Positions 1 through 13,781 of a DNA stretch of 64,000 bases are shown piece by piece. This DNA is from Azolla pinnata (taxonomy: Eukaryota > Streptophyta > Polypodiopsida > Salviniales > Salviniaceae): contig JBBBWG010009002.1 of assembly GCA_037176905.1 (NCBI GenBank), forward strand, positions 6,758 to 70,757. Reading direction: 5' to 3'. The notes under the pieces were generated by a model. That model did not search any database. It saw nothing but the letters and a program-made list of their open reading frames with translations, and was not told where the DNA came from. Every line of letters begins with the position of its first letter. The first letter of the stretch is position 1. The position numbers were made by a program, and so were the translations under genes.

Positions 1-112
1 TTTAATGGCAGGAGGGAAGAAAGCGGAGAAGAGGAAAGGAATTAGGGCAGAGATCAGTAGCAGTAGTAGTAAGTAAGGTAAGTAAGTAGGAAGTGTGTTA
101 AGAAGAGGGAGA

Positions 113-152
<40 letters not shown>

Positions 153-176
153 TGGCGGCGGCGATGGTGGTGGAGG

Positions 177-207
<31 letters not shown>

Positions 208-1180
208 GGTGGTACGTGAGTGAGCTCTCTGCAGCTGCAGCTCACTCCTCCTCCTCCTCCTCCTCCTGAAGCTTTCTTCTTTCTTCTGCTTCTTCTTCTT
301 CTGCAGCTTCTTCTTCTTCTTCTGCAGCTTCTTCTTCTTCTTCTTCTTCTTCTCCTTCCTCGTCTACGCCATTCCTTCCTTGCTTCCAGCTTTCCTTATT
401 AATAAACGCCATAGCTGGCTTCTAGCTCTTCCTCCCCGGAGCTTTCCTTTCTAGCTTCCTCCTCCTCCTCCTCCTCCTCCTCGTCGCTGCATTTCTGCAG
501 AGATAATTCGGACACACACGCGCGACGCACAGAAGAGAAAGACGCAGAGAGAGAGAGAGAGAGAGAACACACACGTATGATTATTTTATGGGTTTTTTTT
601 CTTGCTCGGTTTGAGGCCACGAATCGGGGCGGCGGCGGCGGCGGCGGCGGCGTCGTCGTCGTGGACGTCGTTCCTAGGGCTGCCCCCGACACAAGGCTCG
701 ATGGACCTACGCCACCCGCAAAAAATACCAACCGCATACGCGTACGTACGCCGTATGTATAGAGGGAGGGCGTATCGTAGATGCACATCTACGCGTACAT
801 CTATCTCCTCGCCGTATCGAGCGCGTATCCGACAGCTTTGTCGCCCGTATACCTTTCTTTCCTCTCGACTTGAACCAGCCAGCTCGGACAAACAAACGCG
901 GGCCCGATAATATAATAAAACGATGCATCTGCCGATCACAACAACGCGATGCTTTCGCCTTGCCTGCGTCTGCGGCTCGTCGCGTCCTCCTGCAAATTCG
1001 TGTCGACCCGCTCCAGATCGCTCCCCTCCATCGCGATCTCGTCATCTCGCCGCCCTGACTCTGCTCCGAACGATCGCATCATCATCACACGTATGTATAT
1101 AGAATACCCCCAATGATTCAGACTTCCAAGCACCGCCGTGTGACCATCACACGTCCATGGTGGACTTTTTTCGCGCCCCC
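1..1180. repeat. GC-rich, microsatellite-dense flank without a supported gene
   Basis: The stretch carries (GT)n at about 114-150, (ATG)n at about 175-204, CTC/CTT runs at 245-360 and 463-483, (GA)n at 548-567 and (GGC)n at about 628-654. Open frames on both strands translate into homopolymer runs and overlap one another, which is what repeats give. The composition is like plant promoter or 5'-UTR DNA, so a gene may start just outside the left edge. I see no splice-linked exon or domain here. Confidence 0.6.
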
Positions 1181-4100
1181 CCCCCCACCCCCATCATCAC
1201 ATGTCCAAGGTTTGCCACGCCGATTTCTGCATAGTAATCCAAAACTGATCACACTGAATTCATCAGTTCAGGCTCTTGTATGATTCTGAGGGCCTAATAA
1301 GCCGAATTATGCGACAAAGGGCAAGGCAAATGGACGACCATTTTTTTGGCAGGGTCTCTCTCTCTCTCTCGACCAACCAACCCCTACTCCTATTCCACTA
1401 CAAGTTCCCTTCTTTTCTTTAACCTGGTCTATTCAATCTAAATCATTGAAGCTTACAGCATCCATCGACGACTAGCGCATCACATCGATTGTCGGATTTA
1501 CATAGGAGCCAAAGTCAATCATGTATCTTTGTGCCTCAAAATTCACCAAAGCATATCGCAAGACGCACTGACTTTGCGAAATGCATTTTATAATGGGTGT
1601 GTTACATGATACAAGCTCATTCAAGCTATTATCCATGGTATACAACGAAAAATTAAATCGATCTCCTTTGTTGGCGCCCAAATCTTAGGGGCTGCCAAAT
1701 CTTAGGGGTTGAGGCTGCTCACAAGCGAGCTTCTTCGCAGGAAGGGAGATAGGGGAAGGCACAAACAACGCGAGACACATATGTGGAGAAGAAGAGTTGG
1801 ATCATACTCTAAGTTGTCCCCGCAAGGGGTCTTTTAAGAGTACAACAAGTCTTAAGAGTTTCTCACCCTATTCACAATGCTCATCCACTCGACTAGTTCA
1901 CGCTTGGACACTGCGACAATACATTTAACAAATAACATCCCATTCATGTCTAACCTGTTGATTTCCTCTCATCCCCCCTTAATGCATATATCCCTTTTGT
2001 TTTTGTTTTTTCGCTTCATTTCTTTCTCTTGTGTGTTGGCTCGTCCAAGCCGAAGGTGTCTCATAACTAAGCCACGGGTTCTCAACGTGATCGCGTGGAG
2101 GAGAGTCCCTACTTGGTATGCTGTGAAAAAGAGCAACTCCTTTCCCATACCCTCTATCACCTCTTCTATGCCACCGAAGATAATTGAAGTAATGACAAGG
2201 ACCAATTTGGTTGGGATGAGTGAATAAGTTACTTACTTGTCAATCAATGAACAAATACATTGTAGATAACAAACAAACAAACAAACAAAAGAATGGGCAA
2301 ATGATCTTCCCTACTAGACAACTCGGGGGATTAAACCTTAAAGAAATGTCATTTTACTTAATGAAGACCGTACGACATTCCCTTATGTAAAGACACCCAC
2401 CATTAGCCATCGCTATAAGATGCGGAGAACTCATTGCCAAACTCATTGTAAATACTTACAATCTCATAAGCAATGACATTTTGGGTATCAAATCTTCGAT
2501 TATAAGTTTGAGTTTTAGCTCTTGAGTGAGATATTATGCATTAGTCTTTCTTATATATCAAGAGAGGTTCACCAAGAAGAAGTGTACACTACAAGAGAAA
2601 GAAGGTGGTGAGACTACAGTTGGAATTGGTTTTAGTTTAATGCAAAGATACTAGTATCGTAATTGATACTGGTTTATATTGATTGCAATATTTATTACCC
2701 TTGTGTGATGTTGTAAGATGTATGGGAGGATTTGATTTTGGGTTATGTAAATAGAGAAGGTGAGTAGATGTTAGGAGTGACACTTTAGGTTATATAATTA
2801 TATACAAAGATATCCTCTTAATATGTAAGAGGCAAAAGAACACTTATGTATCTAGTTTGACTAATGCATTTATATTTTAAGTTAAAAGAAAAACTAAAGT
2901 ACAAAACTAAAGATTAACAAAACTAATATTAATTTGCAAACAAGTACAAATAACAAATGTTAGGTCTTTTTTTTCTTCATCGAGTCATCACAGAGAACTT
3001 CTTCTAAAAAAAAGTATAACCCTTTAGTTTTACTTTGTTATTAGCCGGTCTTGAAGCAAACGTAGTCTTACTCACAAGAACCAAGTTCTGTTAGTGGCAC
3101 ACCTTGATCCCTACTATGCTCTGCCCAAATTGCCCCTTGATGCACATTCCTTTTGCGAGTGTTAATATTGCTACAAACATCCAATTAGTTGATAGAAAGA
3201 CAAATAGTGTTACGTGCATTGTCGCACTTAACATCGAGAATATTGATAGAAAAACATCTTTCTATTTCTTTACTAAAATCAATTTAAGAATAACAATAGA
3301 TCTAAAATCAAGCCTAAACCGGTTTTATATACAACCAGCTTACATTTTGTATGTTGTAGTTACAACCAAGCTTTCTTCACCTACTTCCTTGATTCGATAA
3401 TAGAATTATTTCATACTAAGCCAGCCAATAATAAAATTTATGACTCGACCATTTATTTTTTACCCCTAAATGTTTATATTAGTGTTGTCTTTATTATCCA
3501 ATTATAAAGTTCAAGTTTCACACATAACCAATCAATAACATTATAACATGCATGTGAGATAGTGTGCAAACACCTTGACTAGTAAAAACTTAAATTTAAA
3601 GGGAACTAATAAAAATGAGGAGAAAAAAAAAGAATGAGAGAACTATGTACAACCAACACTAACAAAAAAAATTTTATTGAGTATTTAGAACCACCTCGAG
3701 TAGCATTAGGTTTGGCCTCTCGGATAATCGAGGTACCTTGTACACAGGTGAAACATTAACAACCAAAAGCTTCACCATACATGAAAATGATATTTGTTAC
3801 TGATATTTGTGTAGGGCAATTTCATGAGCTAAGTTTGGGAGTTTAAATATGGTGGAAAGCTCAAACATGTAGAGATAAAAGGCCCCCCTTTCAGGAGGGG
3901 CACGCATATGAAAAAAAAATTTTATTTTCAATCTCTTCCTTGTCATCTCTCTCGCTCTCTCTCCCTTCTTTAAAGAAATCCCCGGTTGGGGGTGACGTCG
4001 CTCTATGGCCTATCAAATACTCCTTTAAGGTAATTATTCCGTCATTTTTTGCGTTAAGCATCTATAATGGACCCATCAATTAAGTAACAAAAAATTGTTT

Positions 4101-5030
4101 GTAAAGTGTGAAAAAAACCTCAAATACGTGTAAAAAATGCATCCAAATTGAATAAAAAACGGGTCAAAGTCAAATCCAACTAATCTACAAAACTACTAAA
4201 ATATGTGTTAAAATAAGTGTCACTCTTTCTATCAAATGTCCATCAAATATAAGTTAAAGTTGCGTCAATTATGCATCAAATCCTCGTCAAAGTACAGTCA
4301 AACAATCATCAAATTCATATCTTGAACAAGCCCTCTATTTATAAATTGTGCGTCCCATATGCATCGACAATCTGGCAAAAATTTGGCAAATACACGTCCC
4401 AGGAGCATCAAACAACTTTAATAAGCGCGTCAAACACACGACAAAAAAACATAAAGAAAGTGTGAAAGCTGCATCAAAATTATGTTTACCTTGTGTCAAA
4501 TACGTGCCCAAGCAAAATTAAAAACATTTAGTGTCCCTCTCGTGTCAAATGAGCGTCTACTTTGACGCCAGATATTTAGCGGTAAAGAAACGTCACGTTG
4601 ATGTTTTTGTGTACATCAAAAGTCATGTTAACGTTACGACAAAATTTGTCACAATATTTAGTGCACAACTTGATGTGGCCTGCAAGGCGCTTTTCCATGT
4701 ATAAGTGTAAGTGTAAGTGTAAGAGTTGTTTAAGTAATGTTTTTGTTTTATAAAAGCCTGAAAATCAAGTTTTGACAATTATGTTTGGAGGGGTAGCCAA
4801 ACACCCACATGAATGTGTCATTTTGGTTGTTTGCAAGGGGCTGCCATGGCAAGTGTTGTACTAAAATTTGAAACCTCATACAATACTCCATTATGTGTTT
4901 ACGCTCCCTTTCCTTTGTGTAATTGAGTAATAAAAAAACTAGAATATCTTATTGAAGAACTTGTTGGTGAAACAATTTCTTGAACCACTTTTAGCTAGTC
5001 AGAAGTGATTGGCATTGAGGCTTAAGTGAA
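1181..5030. other. AT-rich intergenic DNA, no gene seen
   Basis: Open frames are short and none resembles a known domain. There is a (CT)n run near 1352-1370 and a (CAAA)n run near 2270-2288. A CACTACAAGAGAAAG string at 2587 resembles a CACTA-transposon end, and a cluster of CGTCAAA-like motifs lies at about 4150-4570. Neither is enough to define an element. The stretch is probably decayed transposon-derived DNA. Confidence 0.5.
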
Positions 5031-5093
5031 ATTTGTCGATATGAAAAATGGGTCGTGGATGATTCGCAATAAGTAAGAACGATAAGTGGGTCA

Positions 5094-5287
5094 CAGTACC
5101 ACCCTGAACAACCGAGCGAGTTATACTGAGTACCATGCCGAGCCACACCAAACACCATAATGAGGCAGGCCAAACGGAATATTGCAACGCACTGAATGAA
5201 TCATAGCTGCACAACCACCCCGAACAATCGAGCGAGCCACACCAAGTACCATGTCGAGGTGCACCGAACACCGAAATGATGCCCATC
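5094..5287. repeat. Two-copy tandem duplication, about 117-bp period
   Basis: A segment containing 'aacaaccgagcgag', 'gagtaccatg' and 'accgaacacc'-like strings at 5094-5172 recurs with substitutions at about 5209-5287. The copies are diverged and noncoding. Confidence 0.6.
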
Positions 5288-5477
5288 AATATTTGCGTTA
5301 TTGCAACATCGTAATTCCACATCACCCCAATGTTGTAATCACGCATTTGCAGAACATTGAGATGTATCATGCATCATCATGATCACATTGAGCTGAACCA
5401 TGAAACCCTAGACGCACCGCACAGAAAAGCGCCAAAGCTGAGGAGACAAAGCTACAATAGCAAAGGCAAAGAGACAT

Positions 5478-5900
5478 CAATGTCGATCATCACACCAAAC
5501 ACCAACCGAGGATGTTGTTGCACATGCCATTAAGAGAACACCGGACATGCAAGGTCGACAATACAATATAGAGGGTGTGTGCCTAACAGAGAGGAGTTGG
5601 TCTCACCATGTAGTTGGAAAATACCTAAGGGGTTAAGTTTCTGTATGGACAACCTATATTGGGCTTGTCAACACTAAACACACCAAACACCAACCAAGGC
5701 ATCAATGTTCATCACACCAAACACTAACCGAGAATGTTGTCGCACATGCCATGAAGAGAACATCGGACATGTTTGGTCGACATTAGAATATAGAGGACGT
5801 GTGCCTAACAGATAAGAATCGGTCTTGCAACGTAATTCGAGAATTGCCTGAGTGGCTAAGCTGCTATTTGGATAACCTACATTGGGAATATCGATAGTTA
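5478..5900. repeat. Two-copy tandem duplication, about 225-bp period
   Basis: The block starting 'caatgtcgatcatcacacc' at 5478 is repeated from about 5703. The shared order is 'caccaaacac', 'gcacatgccat', 'gtgtgcctaacag', then 'ggataacctacattggg' or its variant. A third, much weaker trace of the last part is visible near 5980-6040. The copies are clearly diverged, so the duplication is old. No reading frame runs through both copies. Confidence 0.7.
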
Positions 5901-8900
5901 GAGAGTTGCTAGTAGGGTTAAACTACTTTAAGAGACATCGCACTACACAAGCATTAGGTCGGGACACGACGTAAGTTTGATAGTTCTTGGAAGGGTTGAA
6001 CTAATACGTGGACGACTTGAAGCGGGCATACTAATAGTTATCTATGGGTTGACTTACAATTTGATGTGATACATAGGACATGATATTTAGACCATGATAA
6101 AGCAACCATGACGTGTCGGTGACCTAATGATAAGACAATTTTAATATGGTTTGATTTTCATATCAAGGGTACAAAGTGCCAATGATACCACAATTATTTA
6201 GTTCTTATATGGCTCAATTTTGGGTTATAATCATTAATTTGTATTTTCAAGCTATATAATTCTAATCTTCATATATATTATTATTATTTTAAACATTCTT
6301 TTATTAAATATCAAAATCATAGCCATAAGACTATTAAAGATTATAAAAGATATATATCTAACAAGAATATTTGACAAAAAATCTTTTATTTCATTTACAA
6401 AAAAATTCAAAATGTCTTACTAATTTTAAATATTTTGACCATTTTATGTTATTTACTCCCTTGATAAGCAATGAACTCTTTAAGGACTTATAATGCAATC
6501 TCAATTGAGTTCTAATTTTTTGTAAATAATAAGAGGTAACAATAACCACCACGGTGCTTGATAACTCCAATTTAAAAACCATGCTCCATGCTTTAAAAAG
6601 ATCAAGTCTGCTATAAAGGATAAAATCTCATTCTGTTAAATGTGTTACAACAGATGACTCTCTACTAATTAAGTTATACTAGCCTTTTGCTATGGTAATT
6701 TTTTTTCGAATATTTCAAATAATTATTAGCTCCTCTTGTAAAAAAAAAAAAAAGTAATATTGTGAGGCCGTGTAAGAAGTTACTCAAATTTTGGTATTTA
6801 ATCAAATTGTTATAGATTGTCTACCACTACAAGGTATTGTGACTATAAATGCATTTTAGAAATGAAATTTACATTAAAAAATTTCCAAATAATAAGTTGC
6901 GTTTATTGTCATAAACCTTTTTAACTTTTTAGATGTCTGTGAAATGTGACAATACACTAAAACTAGTAAGATATGCGAAAGACATGATTAATCACCCTCC
7001 TAATCTTTAGTTAGTTGACCTATTATGAGTACATTAGTTGGATACCTATAATGGGTTGCCATGATCCACTCGATTATATTACCCTAAAAGTCTTTGGCTC
7101 GTACACATTATGAACATGAATATATACAGGCAAAAAAGTGTACTTATAAACCGTCGTCTCTTCATACCATTATCATTAAGGTGGGAATGTCTTTAATCAT
7201 GTAATAATCGATCCCAAATGCTTCCAAAACTAGAACACTTGCAAGTGCTCCAGATTATGCATGAGCACTCTTATTAAAATCATCCCTAGTTCGATAACAC
7301 CAACAACCTTGTCCATTGCGATGATCACCACAACTAAATGCCCCACCAACAGATTCAAAATGTTTGGTCATAAGTATAACATAACTCAAGGGTCTTTAAA
7401 TACTCAATGTTTTGCTAATGTCTAGACTGCATGATGTTGAGTATTGAAGGGACACTTGACAATGTCAATCATGCCTGAGTCTGGTTGGTGACTTGACTAA
7501 CATTGCCTGAGTTATAGATATAATATCACGCTAAAATTTTATTATGATTGGGGTAGTCAATAACGTTAAAGTGTAAAAGGCTAAGAAAAAAAAAAACTAG
7601 GCAACAAACTCTAATGAGCACGTTATGTTATAAACATTATCATTAATAACTTTTCAAGAGAAACACACTTCAATTTTGATAGTTAGATATTAAAGTCCTT
7701 AAAGTACTTTTAAACATGATTGTAAAATTCATCAGTTGTTAATATTAGATGAAATAATATTTTCAAGTTAAAAAAGTCATTTTATGCCTTGAAGCCAAGG
7801 AAATAATGTATCTTAATGATTATAATATTCTAATGGGTAGTACAACTATGGACAATAATCTTCATTAAACACTATAATAAAATGTATCCTTAAGTTCCAC
7901 TAGATTAAAACCTCAACAATTTCGGCTAAGAATCACAACTCTTTAAACCTAAAGAAATCGGTCAAAAGTTCACAATAGAAAGCATAAAATATAATGATAA
8001 TGTGTAATTTATTATAAAATAGATTTTGTCAATAGAATTAAAAATAACTCATAATAACAAATTTTAGTAAATGTATAATTAAAAAAATATTTCCCAATAG
8101 AAAGGAAAGTGAAAAATTTATTTGATCTTTACAATAATTCATGTGGGAAAGTTTAAATCAATTAACTAAAACAATAATTAAAAAAACATTAACATACATT
8201 TAAGAAAGTCAAGTGGTTGATAAAATGAAAATACTTAAACAATAAAGAAAAAGAAGTCTTTTTATATAGGGCCAACATACACTTAAAGTAACTATGGTTT
8301 ATATTATTTCACGACATTATATAAAATTGTTATTTTGTAAAGATGTTCATTAAATTATTTTCAATTGATTTACTTTCATAAACCTATAATCTTTCATTTA
8401 ATTAATCATTAATCAACTAACATTTACTACAACTAGTTTATATTTTCTTAAATTTTTATTTGCAAATTTGTTAGTTTACAACCTTAATAGTTACACCTAT
8501 ACACATGCAAATTTAGCGCCTTTAATCACAACAATAGTAATTAATAGTATTTTTTACTTTAGTTCCTTTTTTCCCTAACAATATGTACCCCTTTGTATAT
8601 AAAATTGTAAAAAAATATAATAAGAAACAATCTTATAACATCACATAGGAATGCTACAAGATATCATCAGATTTCGAAGAGGAATATATTTTTAATCTAA
8701 TCTAATTGTTTATTATTTATTATATTATTTTGATAAGCTTACAAAAGTTATGCACACTATTTACCTTGAGTGTTAGAATAACGAGATTCTAACTATACTA
8801 TGCAAGTTTATTTTTATTTACAAACAATGGTTTTAGATAACTTTTGTTACTAATATTCTTAAGTTGATCAATGAGAAATTTTAAGATAATTATTTTTACA

Positions 8901-9640
8901 TACTATAATTGATAAAGAGATAAATGTAATGATTGTTATAACTAAATGTAATCAATCTTGGTTCTTTGATCTACAACAAATAATATACATGTGATAGAAG
9001 AGAATTTTACTATAAAGATCTATAAGCTCTAGTAATATTAAACTGCTCGTCTTACTCTATTTTAGTTATAACATGTTTGCCTTGTTTTAGCCTTAAAACA
9101 TCCTATCACGGATCAATAGAGACACATCCTAGTCAATACTAAGGAGTAAATGAGCTAACTAACGCATATTATTGTGAGCATGAGTATTTAAACTCACCTA
9201 CGTGGGACACTTAGCTTTTAGTATTGATACTATAAATTTTGTGAAGCCGTATCTTCTTGTTTGAGCTCCTAGTAATACAATCTTGGCTTTCACATCCCTT
9301 AGACATAGTAATAATAACCATGATATTAAATTATGATTAATACCTTATTTAATGAATTATGATACATTGTTACACTACTACCATATGTCAATGATATTTC
9401 TCCAAGGAAAACAAACTAAAAGAACAAAGTTCTTATGCCTTGTTCACTTATGTTTGTGTAATTGCCTTCAAACTAAGAACTTTGATGGGTATAGAAGGAA
9501 AGAACCAAAGGCAAGATGTCAATTGATTTGAAGATCATACTCTTTAAAATGTAAGGGTACTTTAGGTCATTGTCTATCAAGAATAAGAACTTAAGGGCAC
9601 CCTGCATGAGTAGTGGTAATCTTTGAGATTGTGATCATGA
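5901..9640. other. Very AT-rich intergenic DNA, no gene seen
   Basis: Stop codons are dense in all frames and the longest open frame is only about 60 codons. Poly-A/T tracts are common. I see no domain, splice-linked exons or intact element termini. Confidence 0.55.
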
Positions 9641-9689
9641 TAACCCTATTCTAAATATGCTCTTGTAAGCTCAACATCATCGATATCAT

Positions 9690-10020
9690 TCTCATCGTCG
9701 TCGTCGTCGTCGCCGCCACCACCACAACCACCACCATCATCATCATCATCATCATGACTAAACTTCAAGAGATTCCTTGACGATCCACAATGGGTTGGAG
9801 AATGGAGTTGGTTATGCAGATGTAGGGACAAGATCGGGTCTCGTTCCCGACATTAGGCATCTATTTGTGCACATGCACACAACCGCGACTTCTTAAATGT
9901 GTCAAGGATGGCGATGAGACCCAAGCATTGAGTCACTGGCACCCTCTAAGTTCAATGGTACCACCCCTAATTCGTCGATCTGTCTGCCTGTCTGTCTATC
10001 TGTCTGTCTGTCTGTCAATC
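9690..10020. repeat. Trinucleotide and (TCTG)n microsatellites
   Basis: GTC, CCA and ATC trinucleotide runs occupy about 9690-9755, and a (TCTG)n tetranucleotide run lies at about 9975-10018. Both sit in a locally GC-richer island (about 9640-10560) inside AT-rich surroundings. Confidence 0.8.
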
Positions 10021-10392
10021 AAGCTCAATGGCCCCGTGCAGTGTGTCGTGCTTGACTCAAAACACCATGGGAGTTAGCAATATGCCTTCTTTTGATCTAC
10101 TACTCTGGGGCTGGCCCCGAATTGGAGGGGGTTCGTCCGGATGCAAGTAACACCCCGCTACCATTAGAGAAGCTCCTCTGGGCATTCATTCGGGTTCGAA
10201 CCCTTTTGCTCCATTGAACAAGCCAACTGTGGAATCATGCACGACGTTCGACGGATGCCGCCGGCCAATCCGCCCCCCGTAAAATCTTACACCCTCTTTT
10301 GTAGGAAGCCATCTCTCAAGTCCACTCGAGCCCTTGATCAGCGCACTTTGTACGTGTGCCGAATCACACGGCCAAAGCTCGCCGAAAACGAT

Positions 10393-10403
10393 AGCTATAA
10401 AAA
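10393..10403 (+). promoter_or_regulatory. TATA-box-like sequence with CT-rich DNA downstream
   Basis: 'gctataaaaag' is followed within about 60-90 bases by a CT-rich stretch (about 10465-10490), which looks like a plant core promoter. No convincing coding exon follows. It may be a relic promoter, the promoter of a noncoding transcript, or chance. Confidence 0.25.
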
Positions 10404-10869
10404 GTCAATGCATTTACTAGCCCTCCCTAATTTGGGGCAAACTTTTGTCGGTTTCACACACATCCTTTCTCTGCCTCTCCCTCTCATTGACATTTGCACA
10501 CACAAAAGTCTGAAGCTATATTCCCACTAGAATGTTTTTTCTTCCGAGCAACATTTTGGGATAAGATGCCCACATTGTCCCCGATTGCTAATTGATGCCC
10601 AACCAATTTCTTCGCGATTGTTATATGACGAATGCCCACGTTTTTTAAAAATCGCATCCATCAACAATAAACCAAGTCATCGATGATCGACCGATTAAAT
10701 GATTAATCGATTCACAGTCCTAAACCCGTGTAGCCTTTTTCCTCGTATCGATCAATCTTATCGTGTGCTGATTTCATGGCGTTGTCTTTTTGTTCCCTGA
10801 TTCAAGGTGCATCATGAAATAATTCTACCGACTCTTTGATGATTACCAAGGATTTTTTTGCGATTCTAC

Positions 10870-11267
10870 TATGAGGCTTATAGCTCCGTCAATTGATTGT
10901 GATTGTTTATGAGGTTTATGGCTTGATTAATCGTGGACAGTGATTTTATTGTGAGGTTTGTAGCTCGATTAATTGATTGTGATTTTTTTATGAGGTTTAT
11001 AGCTCTATTAATCCATAGACATTTCATGAGGAGGTTTACAGCTGAATTAATTGATCGTGATTTTATTATGAGGTTTACAGCTCAATTAATCAATTCTGAT
11101 TTTAAGAAATATGAGATCCACATCTTGATTAATTCATCATGATTTTATTATGAGGTTTGTAGCTCGATTTTTCAATTGTGATTTTATTATGAGGTTTATA
11201 GCTTGATTAATCGATGGTGATTTTATTACAAGATTTATAGCTCGATTAATCGACTATGATTTTATTT
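10870..11267. repeat. 39-bp minisatellite, about 10 degenerate copies
   Basis: The unit is close to 'tgaggtttatagctcgatta' followed by 'atcgattgtgattttatta' (39 bases). Copies differ by substitutions and a few small indels. Because 39 is divisible by three, a frame at 10933-11142 reads as 13-residue repeats of the type DFIMRFTAQLINS. That is best explained by repeat periodicity and not by selection for a protein. Confidence 0.85.
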
Positions 11268-13495
11268 GTTTGCTACGCTTGTAATCAAACACGATGATCA
11301 GTCTGCAACAATGTACAATGTTCTATCAAATTACAAATGAAAAGACAAACACCCAGACCAATTAGTTTCTTTTTTTTTTTTGCGCAAATCGCGGCCAAGA
11401 ACATCGTCATATGATCACCAATGACGCGGAAGATTTCGATTGATTTACGTGGGCCTAAATAATAATGAGCGAATTTCAGAGGCTAATGTGATGAGCAGTG
11501 GACTGATCGATCACCATTTGCCCAAAAAACAAAACACAATTAGGTCATATGCACGTGAGAAGATTATCCCATGTACCAGATTGAGTAGAGATGGAAGCAA
11601 AACTTGGGCATTAGAAAACAAAAGAAAAATTGAAAAGAAAACCGGGAATGAATAAATTAATCAACCCCTAAACCCTAAAGTTCTGATGAGGCCTATACAA
11701 ACAAATAAACAAAAGAAATCGGATTTTTTAAGATGCATGACAAGTAAAAGCAAGAAATGCTGAAATCCTGCATTTTTTTTTTCAAAGCAAGAAACAATGA
11801 GCAAAATAATATAAAAATAAGGATCGATTGAAATAGGAGTTCCAATCTCAGTACATCTTTTTTATATATTTCTCGGTGCTTGTTATGTATCAATTCGTTT
11901 GAGGCGGCGCCATTAGTGTTTTAAATTCCTTTCATTACCTGCGTGTGTGCAACTATTATTATTTATTAAAATCCTTTCAATTAATATCACATACCCTACG
12001 TGTGCACATTTGCAAAAAATATAGGTTAGAAATTCAATTGCTTGTCAGTAAAATAAACAAACAGAAAAAATTACAATTGTTTACCGTATGCCTTAAAAAA
12101 AAAACAAAAACATGCATTTTTTCCTCTCTAATTTACGTTTCTTACTCAGCTGTGTAGTTGGAATAATGAACCAAAATGTATAGTTTTTGTGGTTAACAAC
12201 GAGCAATGTCTTAAAATTTTCAGAAAAAGCGCGAAGATTGATAAAATTAATCATAAGCATAGGTATTAGTAGTGGAAACAAAAAAAAAACAGTGGTGTAT
12301 GAATTTGCCATGCTTAGTCAATTTAAATTGATTTACTTTGATTATCGGAATCATATTTAGTTAGTTTAGTGATTTGTAATAAATTAATCTATTGACTTTA
12401 GTAATTATCAAAGTCATACGTATGGGGATTAGTTGGTTAGTGGGTTTTCTAATTGATTCATCTATTAACTTTAATAACGATCAAAGTTTAGGAAAGATAA
12501 TTACGCTCAATGCCTCTCTTACATTAGATTCTAATCTCCTTTCCAACTTATTACTAACATACATTGCAAAATAGTGGTGATATTTGGGACTCTATTGAAT
12601 GAACATTTTCCTCTTAAGGGACGTTATACCCAAGTTCCAACTGTATTTGGAAAACACATTAGATACATTGAAGTGTCTATATCCCCCCTTGAGTGGTCAA
12701 CCGGTTTTTGGGAGGACCATTAAAATGTCTCATTTTTTAGGAGTTTTTTTATGTCTTTTAAAAAAACAATAATTGAATAAAAATAAAAATAAAAAATAGC
12801 TTTTTTAATAAAACATAGAATTACTTAAAAAAAATAAAATGTTGACTTTTATTAAGAGGGTTTACTCTCTTAGAGATGTGAGATAAACTTGGTGTGGGTT
12901 TACCTAGATTTTTTAAAGGATTTATCCATTTGAGTTTATTTCATATAAGTTGGGGTTTACTCATACTATATATTTTTTTGGTTACTCTTTTATTTTTGGG
13001 TTTACCCACATAAGTTTATTACATTTGTTTCTATGCAAATGTGTTTAGGGTTTGATGCAATGTCTAAAGTGTAGTGGCCATGTATAATAAGAAAACAAAT
13101 ATTCAAAGAACAACTTTTTCTAACTATTTATTCTCATTCTCTCATGCTTGAAGTTACTAATTGTTGCACATATAGAGGTTATCATCTTCTAAGCTATAAA
13201 AACACAAGCAAGCCTAGTTGAAAGCATAATTTTCTCAACTTTTAAGCTAAGATCATAATAGCTCTCCTTTCATGGCAGCCATGGATAGTTGTATGCAGTC
13301 GCCTCAATCTTGTATTGCTGTTAAGGTCAATACAAGCGTACTCCCAACCCCAAAATCAAGCGAGAAAAGTTAAAGATGGAATTTTGGTTTTCCTCTCATA
13401 ATCCTCTTATTTTTCTGCTCCAAGATATTGTCATAGAGTTGGACCTAATACCTTGCCTTTGTAGTGGAAATGAGATGATGATCATAACAGTCCTC
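11268..13495. other. AT-rich intergenic DNA, no gene seen
   Basis: Only short open frames with poly-Lys or poly-Phe stretches from A/T tracts are present. No recognisable domain or transposon terminus was found. Confidence 0.5.
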
Positions 13496-13516
13496 GTCAT
13501 CATTATCATCATCATT

Positions 13517-13549
<33 letters not shown>
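13496..13549. repeat. (ATC)n microsatellite
   Basis: A nearly pure ATC run. It belongs to the same motif class as the larger arrays at 26.8-27.5 and 62.4-63.4 kb. Confidence 0.9.
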
Positions 13550-13781
13550 TGCATGCTTTTCTCAAGGGCATGAATCATCGTGCAGGTTTGAATCTTAACC
13601 TATTATAAGAAGTCAAATGCCTGAATTGCGAGTTGTTTGTCGGCTAAACTTGTAAGATTTCTTTAGCTGATCATGAAAGAAAATTCAATATACTTTGTGA
13701 ACCTAAAAAAATCTATCCCTAGTTGTAGGTTGTGTCTAGTCCGTGAGGATCCAATATTATTAACAAGAGAACAAAACATCT

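Noticed and set aside
10185-10215. Possible tRNA gene around 'gggttcgaaccc'
   Set aside because: It is a perfect short palindrome resembling a T-arm, but no acceptor, D or anticodon arms pair in the upstream 70 bases.
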